Origin: JAJYIW01 sp963781665
GTDB taxonomy: Bacteria > Chloroflexota > Anaerolineae > Anaerolineales > Anaerolineaceae
DNA length: 64,000 nt
Assembly (NCBI GenBank): GCA_963781665.1
Contig: CAWAGA010000002.1
Span: 3,658,001 to 3,722,000 of the forward strand
Reading direction: 5' to 3'
Below are positions 1-8,318 of the stretch, one piece after another. Made by a program: the position numbers and the translations under genes. Position 1 is the first letter of the stretch, and each line of letters opens with the position of its first letter. The notes under the pieces were generated by a model that saw only the letters and a program-made list of their open reading frames with translations, was not told the DNA's origin and did no database searches.

Positions 1-1829
1 AGTACCTGGGACCGACCCCGGATAACAGTGTGACCGGACAGATCGAGATCGTAACGAATGCCACAACGCAGGGCGTCAATGCGATTATGATGTCAAACAA
101 CTCGGGAGACCAGATCGCCCCGGCCGCGCAGGCAGCCCGGGCAAAGGGCGTCACCTTTGTGACCTGGGACTCACCGATCCCATCTGCAGATGGTGAGCAG
201 GTATTTGTGGCCCAGGTAGATTTCAACGAAACCGGTAAAGTCATGGCAGACATGGCGTTGAATATCTTGGGAGCGAATGGCGGCAAGTTTGCAGTACTGT
301 CAGCCTCCCCAGATGCCTCCAACCAGAATGCCTGGATTGCGGCGTTGAAGGAAACCTTGAAGGACCCGGCGTATTCCAAGCTGGAGTTGTTGGACGTGGT
401 CTATGGCATGGACCAATCCGAGGAGAGTTACAACCAGGCATTGGCACTGGTGGACAAATACCCGGACATGCAGTTGATCATGGCCCCGACGACGATTGGG
501 ATTGCAGCCGCAGCTAAAGCCATGCAAGATGAGAACCTGTGCGACAAGGTGAAGGTAAGCGGTTTGGGACTGCCGAGTGAGATGGTTTCATTCGTCAAGA
601 ACGGCTGTGCACCTCAATTTGCACTATGGAGTTTCAAAGATCTTGGCTACCTGACTTATTACCTGACCTACATGATCGCAACCGGATCATTGCAGGGTGT
701 TGAAGGTGAACAGTTTGAAGCTGGCCGGATGGGTACTTACACCATCACCAAAGACCCAACCCGCGATGCTGGCCTGCGGGTCTTGATGGGCCCCTTCAGT
801 GTGTATGACGCAAGCAACATCGACGCGGCAGTAGGAGCTGCACCTTCGGCAACGGCTGTGCAAGCCGTTCCCGGGAAATCTGTCAGTATGGTGCTGCTGC
901 CTAAATTTATGGGAAATGCAGTGTTCGACGAAGCGCACGATGGCGCTCTCGAAGCAGCCAAAGTGTTGCAGAACCCGGCAGACTTGCAGTACCTGGGACC
1001 GACCCCGGATAACAGTGTGACCGGACAGATTGAGATCGTGACGAATGCCACCACTCAGGGCGTCGATGCGATTATGATGTCGAACAACTCGGGAGACCAG
1101 ATCGCCCCGGCCGCGCAGGCAGCCCGGGCAAAGGGCGTCACCTTTGTGACCTGGGACTCACCGATCCCATCTGCAGATGGTGAGCAGGTATTTGTGGCCC
1201 AGGTAGATTTCAACGAAACCGGTAAAGTCATGGCAGACATGGCGTTGAATATCTTGGGAGCGAATGGCGGCAAGTTTGCAGTACTGTCAGCCTCCCCAGA
1301 TGCCTCCAACCAGAATGCCTGGATTGCGGCGTTGAAGGAAACCTTGAAGGACCCGGCGTATTCCAAGCTGGAGTTGTTGGACGTGGTCTATGGCATGGAC
1401 CAATCCGAGGAGAGTTACAACCAGGCATTGGCACTGGTGGACAAATACCCGGACATGCAGTTGATCATGGCCCCGACGACGATTGGGATTGCAGCCGCAG
1501 CTAAAGCCATGCAAGATGAGAACCTGTGCGACAAGGTGAAGGTAAGCGGTTTGGGACTGCCGAGTGAGATGGTTTCATTCGTCAAGAACGGCTGTGCACC
1601 TCAATTTGCACTATGGAGTTTCAAAGATCTTGGCTTCCTGACCTATTACCTGACCTACATGATCGCAACCGGATCATTGCAGGGTGTTGAAGGCGAAGTA
1701 TTTGAAGCTGGCCGGATGGGTACTTACACCATCACCAAAGACCCAACCCGCGATGCTGGCCTGCGGGTCTTGATGGGCCCCTTCAGTGTGTACGACGCAA
1801 GCAACATCGACGCGGCAGTAAGTCCTTAA
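1..1829 (+). CDS. Rhamnose/AI-2-type sugar ABC transporter substrate-binding protein, tandem-duplicated, 5' partial
   Basis: The reading frame is open through the left edge; the GTG at 30 is only an internal valine. The protein holds two copies of a periplasmic binding domain of the sugar-binding Peripla_BP_4/LsrB-RhaS type (MSNNSGDQIAPAAQAARAKG, VTFVTWDSPIP). They are joined without a stop or second signal peptide by a linker rich in Ala/Pro/Val near 830-880. The period is 987 bp (329 codons): base 1 matches base 988. About bases 105-642 match bases 1092-1629 exactly, while differences cluster at the copy ends (N/D, Y/F, Q/V substitutions). It would capture a sugar outside the membrane for an ABC importer; the permease and ATPase must lie to the left. 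L-rhamnose isomerase downstream makes rhamnose a reasonable substrate, by inference. An assembly artefact or misjoined gene array is a real alternative. Confidence 0.8.
   Translation, partial: YLGPTPDNSVTGQIEIVTNATTQGVNAIMMSNNSGDQIAPAAQAARAKGVTFVTWDSPIPSADGEQVFVAQVDFNETGKVMADMALNILGANGGKFAVLSASPDASNQNAWIAALKETLKDPAYSKLELLDVVYGMDQSEESYNQALALVDKYPDMQLIMAPTTIGIAAAAKAMQDENLCDKVKVSGLGLPSEMVSFVKNGCAPQFALWSFKDLGYLTYYLTYMIATGSLQGVEGEQFEAGRMGTYTITKDPTRDAGLRVLMGPFSVYDASNIDAAVGAAPSATAVQAVPGKSVSMVLLPKFMGNAVFDEAHDGALEAAKVLQNPADLQYLGPTPDNSVTGQIEIVTNATTQGVDAIMMSNNSGDQIAPAAQAARAKGVTFVTWDSPIPSADGEQVFVAQVDFNETGKVMADMALNILGANGGKFAVLSASPDASNQNAWIAALKETLKDPAYSKLELLDVVYGMDQSEESYNQALALVDKYPDMQLIMAPTTIGIAAAAKAMQDENLCDKVKVSGLGLPSEMVSFVKNGCAPQFALWSFKDLGFLTYYLTYMIATGSLQGVEGEVFEAGRMGTYTITKDPTRDAGLRVLMGPFSVYDASNIDAAVSP
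1..1829 (+). repeat. Tandem 987-bp repeat, nearly two units
   Basis: Bases 1-842 repeat at 988-1829 with an offset of 987 bp. Roughly 540 bp in the middle of the unit are identical. The first 84 bp after the GTG at 30 hold six differences, and a few more occur after about 643. Both copies stay in one frame. The left copy starts at the window edge, so more units may lie upstream. Confidence 0.9.
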
Positions 1830-1890
1830 CCTTCAAGTTGTAACGGACTTGCTGCGATCGGATTGAAAAATTATCATATATGGCTGTAAA

Positions 1891-1928
1891 ATCATTATCG
1901 GCGAGTGGGATCACTCGCCGATAATGAT
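1891..1928. promoter_or_regulatory. 17-bp perfect stem, 4-nt loop hairpin between binding-protein gene and rhaA
   Basis: Arms 1891-1907 and 1912-1928 are exact reverse complements around a GGAT loop. No T-run follows, so it is not a classic terminator. Such hairpins after ABC binding-protein genes often protect the upstream mRNA and lower expression of downstream genes. The rhaA ribosome site follows 17 bases later. Confidence 0.7.
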
Positions 1929-1962
1929 CATGCTATAGTGATCAGGAGGATAAAATAATCAT

Positions 1963-3228
1963 ATGACCGATCAAAATAATAATCAAGCTTACCTGTTAGC
2001 AAAAGAGCTGTATGCCAAAGTAGGAGTCAATACAGACCAGGCCATTGAAAGGCTTGAGAAACTGGTTATAAGCCTGCATTGTTGGCAAGGTGACGATGTT
2101 GCTGGTTTCGAACAAGCGGGTGAAAACCTGGGAGGCGGCCTGGCCGCCACAGGAAATTACCCCGGGAAGGCGCGCAACGCAGAAGAGCTGCGACAGGACC
2201 TCGATAAAACCTTCGAACTGATCCCAGGCTCGCATCGCTTGAATCTGCACGCCATGTATGCCGAGACGAATGGAAAAAAGGTAGAAAGAAACGAACTTCA
2301 GCCATCTCATTTCACCAATTGGATCGATTGGGCCAAGGTTAACAGGCATGGATTAGATTTCAACCCGACATTGTTTTCACATCCCAAGGCCAATGAAGGG
2401 ATGACCCTGGCAAGCTACGATGCGGGTATCCGCCAATTTTGGATAGAACACTGCCAGGCCTGTCGCAAAATCGGAGAAACGATAGGGCGTGAATTAGGGA
2501 CGCCCTGCGTAACTAACATTTGGATACCGGATGGCTTGAAAGATACACCGGCCGATCGCAAAGCTCCAAGGGCATTGCTGCTCGATTCGCTGGATGCCAT
2601 TTTGGCCGAAAAAATTGACCCCCGCTGCAACCTGGATGCGGTTGAAGGGAAGCTGTTCGGGATCGGATCAGAAAGCTATGTGGTGGGATCGCACGAGTTT
2701 TATTTCGGTTATGCTCTCAGCCGTAAAGTACTGCTCACCCTGGATGCAGGCCATTACCATCCGACTGAAACCGTTTCGGATAAAATATCTGCGGTTTTAA
2801 TGTACCTGGACGAGATCTTATTGCATGTCAGCCGAGGTGTTCGCTGGGACAGCGATCACGTAGTCGTGCTTTCGGACGAATTAGAAGCAATCGCCCAAGA
2901 GCTGGTGCGGGGAGACTACCTGAACCGGGTACATATTGGCTTGGATTATTTTGACGCCAGCATCAACCGGGTCGCCGCCTGGGTTATCGGCGCAAGGAAT
3001 ATGCAGCGCGCTTTGCTATTAGCGCTGCTCGAGCCATCTGCAAAACTCAAACAGATGGAACGCTCTGGCGATTTCACAGGCCGCCTGGCGCTGCTCGAAG
3101 AGACCAAAGCGTTGCCTTTTGGCCTGGTTTGGGATTATTTCTGCATCAAGCAAAGCGTGCCGGTAGGAATGGCTTTTATTGAAGAAATTCGCGACTACGA
3201 AAAGAGAGTTCAGTTTAGAAGAGAATAA
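1963..3228 (+). CDS. rhaA: L-rhamnose isomerase
   Basis: Cytoplasmic metal-dependent isomerase that converts L-rhamnose to L-rhamnulose. The 421-residue length fits the E. coli RhaA family (about 419 residues). Blocks I recognise as shared with E. coli RhaA include HCWQGDD near residue 40, ATGNYPGKARN near 62, FSHP near 128, ESKLFGIG-like and LDAGHYHPTE near 250, RWDSDHVV near 283, and IGLDYFDASINR near 314, which supply the metal and substrate residues. The start has a good AGGAGG site at 1944-1949. It follows the sugar binding protein and precedes the LacI-controlled operon but lies outside that operator, so it is probably co-transcribed with the upstream transporter. No RhaB kinase or RhaD aldolase is in the window. 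Confidence 0.95.
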   Translation: MTDQNNNQAYLLAKELYAKVGVNTDQAIERLEKLVISLHCWQGDDVAGFEQAGENLGGGLAATGNYPGKARNAEELRQDLDKTFELIPGSHRLNLHAMYAETNGKKVERNELQPSHFTNWIDWAKVNRHGLDFNPTLFSHPKANEGMTLASYDAGIRQFWIEHCQACRKIGETIGRELGTPCVTNIWIPDGLKDTPADRKAPRALLLDSLDAILAEKIDPRCNLDAVEGKLFGIGSESYVVGSHEFYFGYALSRKVLLTLDAGHYHPTETVSDKISAVLMYLDEILLHVSRGVRWDSDHVVVLSDELEAIAQELVRGDYLNRVHIGLDYFDASINRVAAWVIGARNMQRALLLALLEPSAKLKQMERSGDFTGRLALLEETKALPFGLVWDYFCIKQSVPVGMAFIEEIRDYEKRVQFRRE

Positions 3229-3280
3229 TCTGCACCTTTCTTATTAAGATCCATTTGATGAAAAAGCCCTTTCAATTCAC

Positions 3281-3308
3281 TTGACAGGGCTTCTAAAACA
3301 GATATACT
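3281..3308 (+). promoter_or_regulatory. Sigma-70-type promoter of the SDR/E2 operon
   Basis: TTGACA at 3281-3286 and TATACT at 3303-3308, spaced 16 bp. It lies 80 bases upstream of the first start codon and just ahead of the operator palindrome at 3320-3335. The same -35/-10/spacer set occurs at 12191-12218 on the minus strand. Confidence 0.8.
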
Positions 3309-3319
3309 CATAACAGAAA

Positions 3320-3335
3320 CCGCAAACGTTTGCGG
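3320..3335. promoter_or_regulatory. LacI-family operator CCGCAAACGTTTGCGG
   Basis: Perfect 16-bp palindrome centred on a CG step at 3327/3328, the usual form of LacI/GalR operators. It sits about 12-27 bases after the -10 box, where a bound repressor would block transcription. The same 16-bp core lies in the operator at 12157-12190. The LacI gene at 7293-8309 is the obvious candidate regulator. Confidence 0.85.
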
Positions 3336-3388
3336 AACCTTCCTGATCTTTGACCAATCTTGAATATTTGCCCGGAAGGAGGATCGAC

Positions 3389-4144
3389 ATGCGTTTTTTG
3401 AGAAAAACTGTCATCGTCACCGGCTCGGCGCGCGGCATTGGTCGGGCAATTGCCCTGGCCTTTGGCAAAGAAGGTGCAAATGTCGTGATCGCGGATGTCC
3501 TCGAGGAGCAGGGGCGTCAGACTTCTCTCCAAGTGACTGAAGCCGGGGGAAACGGTCTGTACATTTATGTGGACGTTTCGGAGAAGGCTGACGTCGAAAA
3601 GATGGTTGCCGAAACACTCGACCATTTTGGGCAGATTGACGTATTGGTCAATAACGCCGGAATTTGTCCTTTCCATGATTTTTTGACAATGCCTGAGGAA
3701 TTATGGGACCGTGTGTTGGACGTCAACCTGAAGGGCAATTTCCTTTGCTCCCAGGCCGTTGCCAACACGATGGTTGCAGGCGGCATTCATGGGAGGATCA
3801 TCAGCGTCGGTTCGATTTCATCGCTGGTTGGAGGTGCCCAGCAGGCTCATTACTGCGCCAGTAAAGCCGGGATCAATATGCTGTCAGCGGTCATGGCAAT
3901 CTCCCTTGGGCAGTACGGAATTACCTGCAACGTGGTTCTACCCGGACCGATTGCCACCGATATTAATCAGGATGATCTCACACCAGAAAAACGGGCTTAT
4001 TTCAGGGAGCGAACACCGGTCAAAGGCATTGGCGACCCCGAAGACGTCACCGGACCGGTGCTCTTTTTCGCCTCAGATGAAGCTGCGTATTGCAGCGGCT
4101 CCCGTCTGGTTGTTGATGGCGGCATCTTGGTGAACTTCCAATGA
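3389..4144 (+). CDS. SDR oxidoreductase, L-rhamnose 1-dehydrogenase-like
   Basis: 251-residue classical short-chain dehydrogenase. The nucleotide motif TGSARGIG is at residues 11-18, NNAG at 88-91, and the catalytic set is Ser142, Tyr155, Lys159 (HYCASK). The blocks NAGICPFHDFLTMP, SLVGGAQQAHY, VLPGPIATDIN and the C-terminus VDGGILVNFQ closely resemble NAD(P)-dependent L-rhamnose 1-dehydrogenases, which oxidise L-rhamnose to the 1,5-lactone. That assignment rests on remembered family sequence and was not searched. The start at 3389 is chosen because GGAAGGAGG lies 7 bases upstream; an in-frame codon at 3350 has no such site. First gene of the operator-controlled plus operon. Confidence 0.8.
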   Translation: MRFLRKTVIVTGSARGIGRAIALAFGKEGANVVIADVLEEQGRQTSLQVTEAGGNGLYIYVDVSEKADVEKMVAETLDHFGQIDVLVNNAGICPFHDFLTMPEELWDRVLDVNLKGNFLCSQAVANTMVAGGIHGRIISVGSISSLVGGAQQAHYCASKAGINMLSAVMAISLGQYGITCNVVLPGPIATDINQDDLTPEKRAYFRERTPVKGIGDPEDVTGPVLFFASDEAAYCSGSRLVVDGGILVNFQ

Positions 4145-4896
4145 ATACCAACCTTGAAGGTCGCGTATCCCTGGTGACCGGTGCTGCAGCCGGGATCGGG
4201 AAAGAAATCGCCAGAGAATTAAGTTTTGGTGGGGCGGCGGTGGTGTTAGCCGACATCGATCTGGCTTCGGCTGAAATTTCCGCCAGCGAAATTACTGGAC
4301 TGGGTGGGCGGGCGTTACCAATGAAATGCGATGTAACCGATCCACACCAGGTTGCAGCGACAATTCTCGCGGCGGTCGACAGGTACGGGGGGTTGGATAT
4401 TCTGGTCAATAATGCCGGCATATCGCCACTCCAGGCGTTCGAAGAGATCACCCTGGAGGAATGGAATAAGGTGTTGGCGGTGAATTTGACCGGTCCGTTC
4501 CTCTTCTGCCAGGCAGCCCTCCCATATCTACGCCGGTCAGGCGAGAAAGGGCGGATCATTAACATTGGATCGCTGGCGGGCCAGATAGGCGGGATCGCTG
4601 CCGGAGCCCATTATTCAGCGTCTAAGGGTGGCTTGATGGTATTGACTAAACAGCTCGCTAAGATTTTAGCGCCGCAGCGGGCAACAGCCAACAATATTGC
4701 ACCGGGGACAACCGACACGGCTCTGACCCAGAGCTGGGGAGCTGAAGTGCGCCAGGCGCTCGAGAAGCAGATCCCGCTAGGACGGCTGGGACTCCCGGCG
4801 GATGTCGCCAGGTTGGCAGTGTTCCTGGCGTCAGATGATGCTGGTTTCATCACCGGTGCCACGATCAATGTCAACGGTGGATTATTCATCGGCTGA
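4141..4896 (+). CDS. SDR family oxidoreductase
   Basis: 251-residue classical short-chain dehydrogenase of the FabG-like type. TGAAAGIG occupies residues 13-20, NNAG 90-93, and the catalytic residues are Ser144, Tyr158 and Lys162 (HYSASK). It overlaps the previous gene by ATGA, so the two are translationally coupled. Next to a rhamnose-dehydrogenase-like gene it could be the second dehydrogenase of the non-phosphorylated route (2-keto-3-deoxyrhamnonate 4-dehydrogenase is also an SDR), but the substrate cannot be read from sequence. Confidence 0.85.
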   Translation: MNTNLEGRVSLVTGAAAGIGKEIARELSFGGAAVVLADIDLASAEISASEITGLGGRALPMKCDVTDPHQVAATILAAVDRYGGLDILVNNAGISPLQAFEEITLEEWNKVLAVNLTGPFLFCQAALPYLRRSGEKGRIINIGSLAGQIGGIAAGAHYSASKGGLMVLTKQLAKILAPQRATANNIAPGTTDTALTQSWGAEVRQALEKQIPLGRLGLPADVARLAVFLASDDAGFITGATINVNGGLFIG

Positions 4897-4928
4897 AAAA
4901 GCCTGGGGAGGTCTACAGAAAAAAGCTA

Positions 4929-6059
4929 ATGGCAACCAAAGTAATCATGCCCAAACTAGGCCTGACAATGGAAGAAGGAACCATCCTGAGTTGGTATAAA
5001 AAAGAAGGGGAGCCGGTGCAGGTAGGCGAGCCTATCCTTTCTGTTGAAACTGACAAAGTGGCGATCGATGTGGAAGCACCTGCCAGCGGGGTAATGCTGA
5101 AAATTGTCTGCCAGGAAGGTGTTACCGTCCCATTAAGTGAAACGATTGCCTGGGTCGGGGCGCCAGGGGAAACACTACCCGGCGAAATAGCTCCTCAACA
5201 GATCGTGGCATCGCCCATTGCCAAACGGCTGGCTTCTCAACATGGGATCGATCTGTCAAGGGTTGCGGGCAGTGGCCCCAATGGCAGGATCGTGGAGGCA
5301 GATATCCAAAGCCTTCTTCAGGCCAGGCAGACTGAACAGAATCCGCAAGCCGATGCTGCCCAACCCTCCTTCACCATGCTCAAGATGAACTCCACTCGCA
5401 AGACGACCTCGCAGAGAATCAGCGAAAGCTGGCGGTCAATCCCCCATTTTCACCTGACCGTTGAGATTGATGCAAGCGCCCTGGTGAAATTACACGACAG
5501 CATGTTCACCAGGTTTGATTCGGAATTTAGCGTACATCTAACCTATACAGATCTGCTGATCAAAGCCCTGGCCCGGGCACTGACCGATCATCCCTTGATG
5601 AATGCGGCTTACTTCGATCCTACGGAAATCAAATTGTATTCAGAAATCAACGTAGGGGTTGCAGTTTCTACGGATCGCGGGTTGATTACCGGGGTAGTCC
5701 ATCAATCCAACAAATTGACGTTCTGGCAGATATCACAGAGACGCCAGGAACTGGTCGCCAGAGCTCAAGCGCACCAACTCACCCTTAAAGACGTCTCCGG
5801 GGGAACTTTCACCCTCACCAACCTGGGTATGTTCGGCGTGCAGATGTTTACACCCATTATTTATCCTGACCAGAGTGCCATGCTTGCGGTTGGCGCCATC
5901 TATGACAAACTGGTGATGGACGGAGGACAGGCATCAGCCCAGCCTATCGTCAAGCTGACCCTGGCAGTCGACCACCGGGTGGCGGATGGGTCTGACGGGG
6001 CTCGTTTCTTGTCCGATTTGGCCCATTATCTACAAAAACCGGATATTCTACTCGATTGA
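4929..6059 (+). CDS. Dihydrolipoamide acyltransferase E2 of a 2-oxoacid dehydrogenase complex
   Basis: 376 residues with the standard E2 order. There is one lipoyl domain (residues 1-78) with the lipoylated lysine at 43 in ETDKVAI, a peripheral-subunit-binding domain near 95-130 (SPIAKRLASQHGIDLSRVAGSG), and a CoA-acyltransferase catalytic domain to the end with the active-site motif DHRVADG near 348. Its E1 alpha and E1 beta partners are in the opposing operon (8319-10331), which shares the same operator. No E3 dihydrolipoamide dehydrogenase is visible, as in systems that borrow a housekeeping E3. The complex could serve pyruvate, acetoin or another 2-oxo compound. Confidence 0.92.
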   Translation: MATKVIMPKLGLTMEEGTILSWYKKEGEPVQVGEPILSVETDKVAIDVEAPASGVMLKIVCQEGVTVPLSETIAWVGAPGETLPGEIAPQQIVASPIAKRLASQHGIDLSRVAGSGPNGRIVEADIQSLLQARQTEQNPQADAAQPSFTMLKMNSTRKTTSQRISESWRSIPHFHLTVEIDASALVKLHDSMFTRFDSEFSVHLTYTDLLIKALARALTDHPLMNAAYFDPTEIKLYSEINVGVAVSTDRGLITGVVHQSNKLTFWQISQRRQELVARAQAHQLTLKDVSGGTFTLTNLGMFGVQMFTPIIYPDQSAMLAVGAIYDKLVMDGGQASAQPIVKLTLAVDHRVADGSDGARFLSDLAHYLQKPDILLD

Positions 6060-6074
6060 CGGCAGGAGCAGACC

Positions 6075-6867
6075 ATGGATTACAAAATTGACGTTTTGAA
6101 GGTGGGGCAGTTCCCCGAGACCCCTGGGGCGGAGATCTATTGGATGTCGAACTTCGGCGATAACCGCTGGGAATTGTTAAACGTGTATGCCCTTTTAATT
6201 AGAGCCGAAAATACAGTCGTATTGGTCAACTGCGGTGCTCCTTTAGATTACCTGCCCTGGTTGAACAAGCGCTGGGGAGCAGGGTCAAATTTCCGCCACC
6301 AGTTCGTTGTCCACCCTGAAGATGCCATCGAAGCCCGTCTGGCTGGGGTTGGGGTCAAACCAGAAGAGGTTCAACATCTTATTATCACCCCCTTACAGCC
6401 CTATGCCATCGGCGGCTTGGATAAGTTTCAGAACGCCCAAATCTACGTGAACCGCGAAGGCTGGGCAGAGTTGTTAGCCCCGCGCTACAAGAACCATCCC
6501 CACGATTATTTGCCAGCTTGCATCCCACCCCGATTAATCGCTTATATCTATACGGAAGCCTGGGGAAGGATGAACATGCTGAAAAACGAGGAGACGATCT
6601 TACCAGGGATCGATGTCTTTTGGACCGGAGTGCACCATCGCAGCTCGATTGCAGTTAAAAGTGCAAACCAGGCAAGGGACGGTCATATTTTCGGACTGCA
6701 TGTTCCGCTACGAGCATATTACCGAAGGCCGGCTCCTGGGAATTAATGAGAATATGTACGAAGCGCTTGAAGCTTATCCACGAATCAAACGCGAGGCGGA
6801 TATTTTGGTTCCGATGTATGAACCACGTGTGCTCGAAAGGCACCCGGGTGGGAAGATAGGATATTAA
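6075..6867 (+). CDS. Metallo-beta-lactamase-fold protein lacking metal ligands (frameshifted)
   Basis: About 263 residues once a single extra base in the AAAA run at about 6656-6660 is discounted; the frame then continues to the TAA at 6865-6867. Fold marks are ALLIRAENTVVLVNCGAP (residues 39-56) and GGLDKFQNAQIYVNREGW. The expected THxHxDH metal motif reads TPLQPYA at residues 105-111, so all four ligands are replaced. Later positions keep HH in GVHHRSS. It resembles lactonase-type MBL proteins (N-acyl-homoserine lactonase class) but cannot bind the usual zinc pair. It could be a non-catalytic relative or a lactonase with changed chemistry. It sits 15 bases after E2 in the operon. The frameshift may be a sequence error. 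Confidence 0.65.
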
Positions 6868-6869
6868 CC

Positions 6870-7244
6870 ATGCAAATTATCAAACGAGAAGAAGTCACCC
6901 AGGTTGACCTGCCGGGAAGGACAATCCAGACCCTGACCGGCAAAGGCGCTTTTTCGCCTAGTCAAAAAATGACGATGGGATTTGCCCATTACTCTGACTG
7001 CAGCGGGTCGATGCAGCCCCACCAACATGCCGAGGAAATATGTTACGTGCTCGATTCCAGGGATAGCTGGGTTGAAATGGGCGAAGCGGCGGACGAACTG
7101 GGAAATCCAGTCCCCCTGGAATGTGGGATGACCCTGCACGTCCCTGCTTTAGAATGGCACGTTTTCCGCTGGAAGCCGGGAGGGAGCCTGGACATCATTT
7201 TCTTCTATGCCCAGGTCGATCAGATCCGTCCTGAAGAGAAATAA
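6870..7244 (+). CDS. Cupin-domain protein
   Basis: 124 residues, the size of a single cupin barrel. The first cupin motif is PHQHAEEICYVL (residues 50-61) and the second ends in WHVFRW near 91-96, giving possible metal ligands His51, His53, Glu56 and His92. It starts 2 bases after the MBL-like gene and closes the plus operon. Small cupins in sugar operons are often isomerases, epimerases or binding proteins; the exact role is unknown. Confidence 0.8.
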   Translation: MQIIKREEVTQVDLPGRTIQTLTGKGAFSPSQKMTMGFAHYSDCSGSMQPHQHAEEICYVLDSRDSWVEMGEAADELGNPVPLECGMTLHVPALEWHVFRWKPGGSLDIIFFYAQVDQIRPEEK

Positions 7245-7292
7245 AGCGGGATCATTCCCTCGGGTGAGAGGAATTCTCCAAGGTTAGCAGTA

Positions 7293-8309
7293 TCATCCCA
7301 TTGGATGGCGGGGTGCAAATGATGATGCGCGTGGTACGATCTCAGGTTCGAGGAGAACCGTTTGTGGGGCCTCGCAGCAATCCTTTTCGGCGATGCGTGC
7401 CAGGAGTAGCTGCATTGCTTTGGTTCCCATCTCAGTCATCGAAAACGTGACGGTCGTCAGCGGTATTTTAAATAAGGCGGCGAAAGGGACGTCGTCGTGA
7501 CCGACGATCGATACGTCCTCAGGGATCGAAATTCCCACCTGGAGCGCTTCAGAGATAAAGCCCATCGCTAACATATCGTTCGAGCAAAACACTGCGGAAG
7601 GCCGTTGGGGGTCAGCTATCCATTGCCGGGCGCCTGCTTCTCCACCGATCAACTCGTTATTCCCAACCACTGCCTGCCAGGCGACTTCCAGGTTGGAACT
7701 GGCCAGGGCTGCTTTCAAGCCGGCCAGGCGGTCTTGCTCGGGTGGGTTATAGGGATCACCGCTGTATACGTATCCGATACGGCGATGACCTAATGAGGTC
7801 AGATACTTGCCTACCAGGAATCCACTGTGAAAGTTGTTTATATTGACGCAATCGTATTTGGGGATCGTCCGGCCGATCACAACCACCGGAACCCTATCTT
7901 TTTGTAATACTTTGAGATGGTCCATGTCGACCATCACCGGTGTAACCAGCACCCCCGCGGCTTTGATCCTCCGGAAACGTTCGATCATAACCCGTTCGTT
8001 TTTTAATTTGCGTTGAGATTCAGCCAGAAAGATGATGAAGCCATGATCGTCAGCAATATTTTCGATGGATCGAACCAGGGGAATGTAGAATGGATTGGAT
8101 AGATCCAGAACCAGGCAGCCGATCCAGTTCGATGCCGTCCCGACCAGGTTTTGCGCCCACAAGTTTGGGGAATAATTCATTTGTTGGGCCAGTTCGAGCA
8201 CTCGCTGGCGGGTGGATGGGGATACATCCGGTTTGCCTGCCAGGGCACGCGATACAGTTGAGGGGTTGAGATTCAACTGGCGGGCAATTTCTTTGATAGT
8301 GGTTTTCAT
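7293..8309 (-). CDS. LacI-family transcriptional regulator
   Basis: 338 residues. The N-terminal helix-turn-helix TIKEIARQLNLNPSTVSRAL occupies residues 3-22, followed by the hinge-helix region and a periplasmic-binding-type effector domain (GCLVLDLSNPFY from about 65, SIVGHDDVPFA near 265). It is the last gene of the minus operon, 9 bases after E1 beta, so it would be autoregulated through the operator at 12157-12190. The identical operator core at 3320-3335 points to control of the facing operon too. The effector is unknown; a pathway sugar or acid is likely. Confidence 0.92.
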   Translation of the reverse strand: MKTTIKEIARQLNLNPSTVSRALAGKPDVSPSTRQRVLELAQQMNYSPNLWAQNLVGTASNWIGCLVLDLSNPFYIPLVRSIENIADDHGFIIFLAESQRKLKNERVMIERFRRIKAAGVLVTPVMVDMDHLKVLQKDRVPVVVIGRTIPKYDCVNINNFHSGFLVGKYLTSLGHRRIGYVYSGDPYNPPEQDRLAGLKAALASSNLEVAWQAVVGNNELIGGEAGARQWIADPQRPSAVFCSNDMLAMGFISEALQVGISIPEDVSIVGHDDVPFAALFKIPLTTVTFSMTEMGTKAMQLLLARIAEKDCCEAPQTVLLEPEIVPRASSFAPRHPMG

Positions 8310-8318
8310 TTACGCAGG

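Noticed and set aside
241..1434. Paired antisense reading frames repeated at the 987-bp offset
   Set aside because: They are identical only because the binding-protein DNA is repeated; they have no RBS or recognisable fold.
3263..3294. AAGCCCT/AGGGCTT inverted repeat after rhaA as a terminator
   Set aside because: Only 7 bp with a 15-nt loop, no T-run, and it overlaps the -35 box of the next operon.
6656..6660. Programmed ribosomal frameshift in the MBL-like gene
   Set aside because: AAAA is a weak slip site with no clear stimulating structure, and seven other genes have similar single-base shifts, so sequence error is more likely.
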